Source of the DNA: Modestobacter muralis | GTDB lineage: Bacteria; Actinomycetota; Actinomycetes; Mycobacteriales; Geodermatophilaceae | Assembly (NCBI RefSeq): GCF_010682105.1 | Contig: NZ_JAAGWH010000051.1 | Span: 1-41,938 of the forward strand | DNA: 41,938 nucleotides | Direction of reading: 5' to 3' | Shown here: positions 37,489-41,938 of the stretch, in pieces | Layout of the letters: the number at the start of each line of letters is the position of its first letter | How positions within the stretch are numbered: position 1 is the first letter of the stretch | Program-made: the position numbers and the translations under genes | The notes under the pieces: model-generated | The model's database searches: none | Told to the model about the DNA's origin: nothing | The model's input: only the letters and a program-made list of their open reading frames with translations

Positions 37489-37539
37489 CCCCGTCGCCCC
37501 CCAGCGCTCGTAAACTCGCACTGGGGCCCTGCGACGGGG
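37489..37539 (+). other. Nested stem-loop in the nusG–rplK gap
   Basis: Outer 9-bp stem CCCCGTCGC (37489–37497) / GCGACGGGG (37531–37539); inner 6-bp stem CCCCAG (37499–37504) / CTGGGG (37521–37526); a CCCT bulge on the 3' side; a 16-base loop containing TAAACT. It shares architecture, not sequence, with the structures after rplK and rplA. It starts one base after the nusG stop. Confidence 0.65.
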
Positions 37540-37570
37540 CCATCTCCATCCCGTCACGAAGAAGGAAGTC

Positions 37571-37999
37571 ATGCCCCCCAGGAAGCGGTTGACCGCGGTC
37601 ATCAAGCTCCAGATCAAGGCCGGCGCGGCCACCCCTGCGCCGCCCGTGGGTCCGGCGCTCGGCCAGCACGGCGTCAACATCATGGAGTTCTGCAAGGCCT
37701 ACAACGCCGCGACCGAGTCGCAGCGTGGGGACATCGTCCCCGTGGAGATCTCGGTCTTCGAGGACCGGTCCTTCACCTTCATCACCAAGACGCCGCCGGC
37801 AGCCCGCATGCTGCTGAAGGCCGCCGGTGTGGAGAAGGGCTCGGGCGAGCCGCACAAGACCAAGGTCGCCACCGTCACCCGTGACCAGGTCCGCGAGATC
37901 GCCACGGTCAAGATGGAGGACCTGAACGCGAACGACCTCGACCAGGCCGAAAAGATCATCGCCGGCACCGCCCGGTCGATGGGCATCACGGTCAAGTGA
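37571..37999 (+). CDS. rplK: 50S ribosomal protein L11
   Basis: 142 residues, the normal length. The N-terminal domain shows '[20 protein letters not shown]' and '[18 protein letters not shown]'; the rRNA-binding C-terminal domain ends with 'ARSMGITVK'. L11 forms the GTPase-associated centre with L10 and L7/L12 and is the site of thiopeptide action. GAAGAAGGAAG lies before the ATG. It is flanked on both sides by nested stem-loops. Confidence 0.97.
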   Translation: MPPRKRLTAVIKLQIKAGAATPAPPVGPALGQHGVNIMEFCKAYNAATESQRGDIVPVEISVFEDRSFTFITKTPPAARMLLKAAGVEKGSGEPHKTKVATVTRDQVREIATVKMEDLNANDLDQAEKIIAGTARSMGITVK

Positions 38000-38003
38000 A
38001 GGA

Positions 38004-38054
38004 CCCTCTCGCCCCCCGCCACGAGCGAGCTCGCGGCGGGGCCCTGCGAGAGGG
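38004..38054 (+). other. Nested stem-loop in the rplK–rplA gap
   Basis: Outer 9-bp stem CCCTCTCGC (38004–38012) / GCGAGAGGG (38046–38054), inner 7-bp stem CCCCGCC (38014–38020) / GGCGGGG (38035–38041), and a CCCT bulge at 38042–38045, exactly as in the nusG–rplK structure. GGA precedes and CC follows the outer stem. It could be an attenuator, a processing site or a protein-binding site. Confidence 0.7.
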
Positions 38055-38108
38055 CCGTTCCACCACGTAGTCGTGGGAGGGCCTTCGCCGGCCCGTTCAC
38101 CACATGAC

Positions 38109-38124
38109 CCCCCGGTAGCGGGGG
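38109..38124 (+). other. Hairpin next to the rplA ribosome binding site
   Basis: CCCCCG-GTAG-CGGGGG forms a 6-bp stem immediately upstream of the AGAGGAG Shine-Dalgarno sequence of rplA, so its folding or a bound protein (L1 is the classic autoregulator) could affect initiation. Confidence 0.5.
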
Positions 38125-38138
38125 AGAGGAGCACCACC

Positions 38139-38858
38139 ATGGCGAAGCACGGGAAGAACTACCGCAAGGTCGCCGAGCTGGTCGACCAGGACTCGCTGTA
38201 CAGCCCGCTGCAGGCCGCGGGGCTGGCCAAGCAGACCTCGACCACCAAGTACGACGCGACCGTCGAGGTCGCGATCCGCCTCGGCGTCGACCCCCGCAAG
38301 GCCGACCAGATGGTCCGCGGCACGGTCAACCTGCCGCACGGCACCGGCAAGACCGCCCGCGTCATCGTCTTCGCCACCGGCGACAAGGCCGCCGAGGCCA
38401 CCGCCGCCGGCGCCGACGTCGTGGGCGCCGAGGACCTGATCGAGCGCATCCAGGGCGGCTTCCTGGACTTCGACGCCGCGATCGCGACCCCGGACCAGAT
38501 GGCCAAGGTCGGCCGGATCGCCCGCATCCTCGGCCCCCGTGGCCTGATGCCGAACCCGAAGACCGGCACGGTGACCCCCGACGTCACCAAGGCCGTCAAC
38601 GACATCAAGGGCGGGAAGATCAACTTCCGCGTCGACAAGCAGGCCAACCTGCACCTGGTGATCGGCAAGGCCTCCTTCGACGAGACCAAGCTGGTGGAGA
38701 ACTACGCCGCCGCCCTCGACGAGGTGCTCCGCGCCAAGCCGTCCGCGGCCAAGGGCCGGTACCTGCGCAAGGTCACCGTCTCCACCACCATGGGCCCGGG
38801 CATCCCGGTCGACCCGAACCGCACGCGCAACCTGACCGTCGACGAGGTCAACGCCTGA
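38139..38858 (+). CDS. rplA: 50S ribosomal protein L1
   Basis: 239 residues. Signatures are '[20 protein letters not shown]', '[17 protein letters not shown]', '[19 protein letters not shown]' and 'GKINFRVDK'. L1 binds the mobile stalk of 23S rRNA and, in E. coli, represses its own operon by binding the mRNA. I chose the ATG at 38139 (AGAGGAG upstream) instead of the in-frame ATG 22 codons earlier, which lies within the structured leader. Confidence 0.97.
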   Translation: MAKHGKNYRKVAELVDQDSLYSPLQAAGLAKQTSTTKYDATVEVAIRLGVDPRKADQMVRGTVNLPHGTGKTARVIVFATGDKAAEATAAGADVVGAEDLIERIQGGFLDFDAAIATPDQMAKVGRIARILGPRGLMPNPKTGTVTPDVTKAVNDIKGGKINFRVDKQANLHLVIGKASFDETKLVENYAAALDEVLRAKPSAAKGRYLRKVTVSTTMGPGIPVDPNRTRNLTVDEVNA

Positions 38859-38866
38859 CGAAGGAC

Positions 38867-38914
38867 CTCGTTCTCCTCACCCCTCGCACGCTCGGGGCGA
38901 GCCTCTGAACGAGG
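38867..38914 (+). other. Nested stem-loop after rplA
   Basis: Outer 8-bp stem CCTCGTTC (38867–38874) / GAACGAGG (38907–38914) encloses a second helix (for example CTC-a-CCC with GGG-c-GAG) and a 3'-side CCTCT bulge. AAGGA precedes and CC follows the outer stem, as in the rplK–rplA structure. It lies 8 bases after the rplA stop, directly before the main terminator. Confidence 0.6.
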
Positions 38915-38920
38915 CCTGAC

Positions 38921-38955
38921 CGAACGGCGCCGTCCCCCTGGGGCGGCGCCGTTCG
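38921..38955 (+). terminator. Terminator of the rplK–rplA operon
   Basis: A perfect 12-bp stem CGAACGGCGCCG / CGGCGCCGTTCG whose loop can pair further (CCCC with GGGG). It separates the L11–L1 unit from the L10–L7/L12 unit. Confidence 0.82.
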
Positions 38956-38994
38956 GCGTTCCCGGGCCGGTGGCGCCGGGTCCTGTGGCCCGTG

Positions 38995-39239
38995 TACCCT
39001 TCTCGCTGTTCCCCCCAAGACCGCTGGTCGTCGCACGTCCGCGTGTGATCGAAGGTCCGGACACCGGACGTCCTGCGCAGGTGGACGGCTCGACGAACGC
39101 GTCGTGGCACGGGCTGAGCGCCCGCATCCGCGGCCCGTCCCTCGCCCCGTGCGCCCTGCGCCGGGGCGTTCCTCGTCTCCGGGCCCGATCACCCGCAGCA
39201 CGCGCCGCCGGTGGTCGCCCGACAGACGAGAGGAGGCCC
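38995..39239 (+). promoter_or_regulatory. rplJ promoter region and L10 leader RNA
   Basis: TACCCT (38995–39000) is a plausible -10 hexamer, giving a leader of about 230 bases before rplJ. This is the size and place of the L10 leader, which the L10–(L12)4 complex binds to repress translation. A late hairpin (CGCCCCG at 39143–39149 with CGGGGCG at 39162–39168, plus inner GCGC/GCGC) resembles an attenuator. I identify the leader by position and structure, not by alignment. Confidence 0.55.
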
Positions 39240-39884
39240 ATGCCCACGCAGGCGAAGGCCGCGGTGATCGAGGAGATCACCGAGCGGTTCCAGAACTCCA
39301 GTGCGGCCGTGCTCACCGAGTACCGCGGGCTCACCGTGGCGCAGCTGACCACGCTGCGCCGTGACCTCGGTGCGGGCAGCAGCTACGCCGTCGTCAAGAA
39401 CACCCTGACGAAGCGGGCGGCGGACGCGGTCGGTCACTCCGACCTCGCCCCGCTGCTCACCGGCCCCACCGCGATCGCCTTCATCGAGGGCGACCCGGTC
39501 GTGGCGGCCAAGGCCATCCGCGACTTCGCGAAGGCCAACCCGCTCCTGGTCGTCAAGGGCGGCGTGGTCGAGGGCCGCACGGTCGACGCAGCCGAGGTCA
39601 TCCGCCTCGCCGACGTCGAGTCCCGTGAGGTCCTGCTGGCCAAGCTGGCCGGCGCCATGAAGGGCAACCTGACCAAGGCCGCCGGGCTGTTCCAGGCCCC
39701 GCTGTCGCAGGTCGCCCGGCTGGCCGCCGCGCTGCAGGAGAAGAAGGAGGCGGCCGGCGAGAGCCTGCCCGCCGCCGACGCCCCTGCCGCCGACGACGCC
39801 GCGACCGACGACGTCACCGTTGCTGCTGACACCACCCCCGACACGACCGATGCTGCCGCGGACACCGCGGTCAGCACCGACTGA
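39240..39884 (+). CDS. rplJ: 50S ribosomal protein L10
   Basis: 214 residues. The rRNA-binding N-terminal domain is clear ('[19 protein letters not shown]', '[13 protein letters not shown]', '[13 protein letters not shown]'), followed by the helix that binds L7/L12 dimers ('[19 protein letters not shown]'). The last ~40 residues are Ala/Asp/Thr-rich and acidic, beyond the length of E. coli L10 (165). The ATG at 39240 has AGAGGAGG upstream. An in-frame reading continues 90 codons upstream through the leader but has no L10 counterpart. Confidence 0.96.
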   Translation: MPTQAKAAVIEEITERFQNSSAAVLTEYRGLTVAQLTTLRRDLGAGSSYAVVKNTLTKRAADAVGHSDLAPLLTGPTAIAFIEGDPVVAAKAIRDFAKANPLLVVKGGVVEGRTVDAAEVIRLADVESREVLLAKLAGAMKGNLTKAAGLFQAPLSQVARLAAALQEKKEAAGESLPAADAPAADDAATDDVTVAADTTPDTTDAAADTAVSTD

Positions 39885-39902
39885 ACCCCCTAGGAGACAC
39901 CC

Positions 39903-40286
39903 ATGGCCAAGCTTTCCTCCGACGAGCTCCTCGACGCCTTCAAGGAGATGACGCTCCTGGAGCTGTCTGACTTCGTGAAGCAGTTCGAGACGACCTTCGA
40001 CGTCACCGCCGCTGCCCCCGTGGCCGTCGCGGCTGCCGGTCCGGCCGGCCCCGCTGCCGAGGCCCCCGTCGAGCAGGACGAGTTCGACGTCATCCTCGAG
40101 GCTGCCGGCGACAAGAAGATCCAGGTCATCAAGGAGGTGCGCACGCTGACCTCGCTCGGCCTCAAGGAGGCCAAGGACCTGGTCGACAACGCGCCGAAGC
40201 CGGTGCTGGAGAAGGTCGCCAAGGACGCTGCCGAGAAGGCCAAGGCCTCCCTCGAGGGCGCCGGCGCCACCGTCACCGTCAAGTGA
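39903..40286 (+). CDS. rplL: 50S ribosomal protein L7/L12
   Basis: 127 residues, with the dimerising N-terminal domain ('[20 protein letters not shown]'), an Ala/Pro/Gly hinge (about residues 36–57) and the factor-binding C-terminal domain ('[20 protein letters not shown]', '[14 protein letters not shown]', '[15 protein letters not shown]'). It forms the ribosomal stalk that recruits translational GTPases. TAGGAGAC precedes the ATG, 18 bases after rplJ. Confidence 0.97.
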   Translation: MAKLSSDELLDAFKEMTLLELSDFVKQFETTFDVTAAAPVAVAAAGPAGPAAEAPVEQDEFDVILEAAGDKKIQVIKEVRTLTSLGLKEAKDLVDNAPKPVLEKVAKDAAEKAKASLEGAGATVTVK

Positions 40287-40352
40287 CCCCCCTCCCGGTG
40301 GCCCAGGCCGCCGGGGCCCCGGCACTCGCCGGGTAGCACCACCCGCACGCCC

Positions 40353-40390
40353 GACAGGGGCCGTTCCACTCCGGTGGAGCGGCCCCTGTC
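40353..40390 (+). terminator. Strong hairpin between rplL and rpoB (attenuator/terminator)
   Basis: GACAGGGGCCG pairs with CGGCCCCTGTC (11 bp) and continues inside as TCCAC/GTGGA. A partial terminator at this place is a known feature of the E. coli rplL–rpoB junction. A smaller hairpin lies at 40294–40315. Confidence 0.75.
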
Positions 40391-40610
40391 CGCGTCCCCG
40401 ACCAGTCGCGGCGACCCGCCGGAGTCCACTGCCCCCGTCTGCCGGCGCCCGGCGTGGCTGCTCGACGCGGGCCCCGGCACTGGCATCATCGGTGATCGAG
40501 AGCACTCCTCGTCGCCCCCGGTGCGGGGTGCGGCGGCTGGTCCGCCCGCACGCGACGCCCCGCCACGGCTCCCCCTCCGGAGGTGGCCCCGGCTCCGTCG
40601 CCCAGCGACG

Positions 40611-40639
40611 TGGACAGCGGCGCCCAGCAGGGGTAGGGT
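40611..40639 (+). promoter_or_regulatory. rpoB promoter (sigma-70/HrdB type)
   Basis: TGGACA (40611–40616) and TAGGGT (40634–40639) are separated by exactly 17 bases, the best -35/-10 pair in the window. Transcription should start near 40646–40648. Confidence 0.68.
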
Positions 40640-40645
40640 CTCCTG

Positions 40646-40858
40646 TTGCGCTGCCCTCTGACTGCCCACCCCGCCGACGTGGGTCACCAGAGGTGCCCGG
40701 ACCCCACGACGTCCTCCGCCCGGACGACGTCGACCGGCCACCTCGTGCTGACCTCCCCGGCGGTGTCCGGCCGAAGCGGTCAGCCTCGCCGATACCGACG
40801 ACGACCCAGGACGAAAAGCACCCGCCCGCACGTCGTGAGGTCCTTGGAAGGACGCATC
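40646..40858 (+). other. rpoB 5' untranslated region
   Basis: About 210 bases with no supported gene. Short open frames on the plus strand end before or run out of frame with rpoB. Only the Shine-Dalgarno GGAAGGA at its end is recognisable. Confidence 0.5.
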
Positions 40859-41938
40859 TTGGCAGGCTCTCGCCCCACCAGCACCACCACCACTGATCCC
40901 AGCACCACCCCGGTCGACGTCCAGGTCGGTCCCCGCACCGGCGGCGCCGCCCAGCTCAAGACCCCCGGTGCCCCGCTCCGCGTCTCGTTCGCCAAGATCC
41001 AGGAGCCCCTCGAGGTCCCGGACCTGCTCGCGCTGCAGACCGCCTCCTTCGAGTGGCTGGTGGGCAGCCCGGCGTGGAAGGCCACCCTCGCCCCCGAGGA
41101 CCAGGCCGACGCCGTCGGCGGTCTCGCGGAGATCCTTGAGGAGATCTCCCCGATCGAGGACTTCAGCGGTTCGATGTCGCTGTCCTTCTCCAACCCGCGC
41201 TTCGAGGACGTCAAGGCGTCCCTCGAGGAGTGCAAGGACAAGGACATGACGTACGCGGCGCCGCTGTTCGTCACCGCCGAGTTCATGAACAACACCACCG
41301 GCGAGATCAAGAGCCAGACGGTGTTCATGGGCGACTTCCCGGTCATGACGAGCAAGGGCACGTTCGTCATCAACGGCACCGAACGCGTCGTCGTCTCCCA
41401 GCTGGTCCGTTCCCCGGGCGTCTACTTCGACAAGACCCTGGACAAGACGTCGGACAAGGACGTCTACAGCGCCAAGGTCATCCCCAGCCGCGGTGCGTGG
41501 CTGGAGTTCGACGTCGACAAGCGCGACACCGTCGGCGTCCGGATCGACCGCAAGCGGCGTCAGCCGGTCAGCGTGCTGCTCAAGGCGCTCGGCTGGAGCG
41601 AGGACCGCATCCGCGAGCACTTCCAGTGGTCGCCCACCATGCTGGCCACGCTGGAGAAGGACCACATCGCCGGCCAGGACGAGGCGCTGCTGGACATCTA
41701 CCGCAAGCTGCGCCCGGGCGAGCCGCCGACGCGTGAGTCCGCGCAGGCGCTGCTGGAGAACCTCTTCTTCAACCCCAAGCGCTACGACCTGGCCAGGGTC
41801 GGTCGCTACAAGGTGAACAAGAAGCTCCAGGTGGGGGTCGCCCAGGGCACCTCGACGCTGACCGAGGACGACATCGTCGCCACGATCGAGTACGTCGTGC
41901 GTCTGCACGCCGGCGAGCCCGACTTCGACGTCGACGAC
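40859..41938 (+). CDS. rpoB: DNA-directed RNA polymerase subunit beta, 5' part
   Basis: 360 codons are visible and the frame is open to the window edge (full length is about 1,150). After a Ser/Thr/Gly-rich start the actinobacterial beta sequence is clear: '[20 protein letters not shown]', '[15 protein letters not shown]', '[20 protein letters not shown]', '[15 protein letters not shown]', '[16 protein letters not shown]' and '[16 protein letters not shown]'. These cover the protrusion and the beginning of the lobe; the rifampicin-binding region lies beyond the window. The start is a TTG with GGAAGGA 6 bases upstream; TTG starts are common for actinobacterial rpoB. Confidence 0.96.
   Translation, partial: MAGSRPTSTTTTDPSTTPVDVQVGPRTGGAAQLKTPGAPLRVSFAKIQEPLEVPDLLALQTASFEWLVGSPAWKATLAPEDQADAVGGLAEILEEISPIEDFSGSMSLSFSNPRFEDVKASLEECKDKDMTYAAPLFVTAEFMNNTTGEIKSQTVFMGDFPVMTSKGTFVINGTERVVVSQLVRSPGVYFDKTLDKTSDKDVYSAKVIPSRGAWLEFDVDKRDTVGVRIDRKRRQPVSVLLKALGWSEDRIREHFQWSPTMLATLEKDHIAGQDEALLDIYRKLRPGEPPTRESAQALLENLFFNPKRYDLARVGRYKVNKKLQVGVAQGTSTLTEDDIVATIEYVVRLHAGEPDFDVDD

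Noticed and set aside
38970-39239. In-frame 90-codon N-terminal extension of L10
   Set aside because: L10 begins at 39240 with a strong Shine-Dalgarno sequence and typical residues. The upstream stretch fits the regulatory leader and has no protein counterpart.

Overview
The window is a GC-rich stretch of an actinobacterial chromosome. The order rpmG–hadA–hadB–tRNA-Trp–secE–nusG–rplK–rplA–rplJ–rplL–rpoB, a complete 14-gene nuo operon followed by a polyprenyl synthetase, and a korAB pair are all typical of that phylum. Base composition, protein style and the absence of hadC fit a non-mycolate actinobacterium such as a member of the Geodermatophilaceae. That family assignment is inference; no 16S gene is present.

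Left arm (1–1388): the 3' end of a DUF222/HNH endonuclease gene of the 13E12 repeat type, a strong terminator, about 380 bases with no recognisable gene, then two Rex-type inverted repeats in front of nuoA. Respiratory block (1389–18412): nuoA to nuoN encode the complete proton-pumping NADH:menaquinone oxidoreductase in one tightly overlapping operon. A polyprenyl diphosphate synthase follows and probably makes the menaquinone side chain.

Middle arm (18447–32740): a lipoprotein of the soluble sugar/aldose dehydrogenase fold; a divergent pair made of a flavin-binding pyridoxamine-oxidase-like gene and a MocR regulator that share a repeat-rich intergenic region; the 2-oxoacid:ferredoxin oxidoreductase korA-korB; htpX; a YajQ-family gene; tRNA-Tyr; a lone TadE/G-like pilus protein; a two-gene cassette that looks like type VII secretion substrates (EspC-like plus a 672-residue WXG protein); a 33-codon gene ending in two SWRWS repeats; and a membrane GGDEF-EAL protein whose cyclase site is degenerate.

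Right arm (32741–41938): the translation/transcription cluster, with tRNA-Thr, tRNA-Met, rpmG, hadAB, an M1-peptidase lipoprotein, tRNA-Trp, secE, nusG, rplK, rplA, rplJ, rplL and the 5' part of rpoB. It is dense in RNA structure. Three nested stem-loops of the same architecture but different sequence flank rplK and rplA, a long leader precedes rplJ, and a hairpin plus a good sigma-70-type promoter precede rpoB.

No insertion sequence, phage, CRISPR array or rRNA gene was seen. The most promising unexplained signals are the WR-rich mini-gene, the repeated nested RNA structures around rplK/rplA, the orphan WXG cassette with a DnaA-box-like repeat cluster in its promoter region, and a five-codon ORF fused to the secE start.
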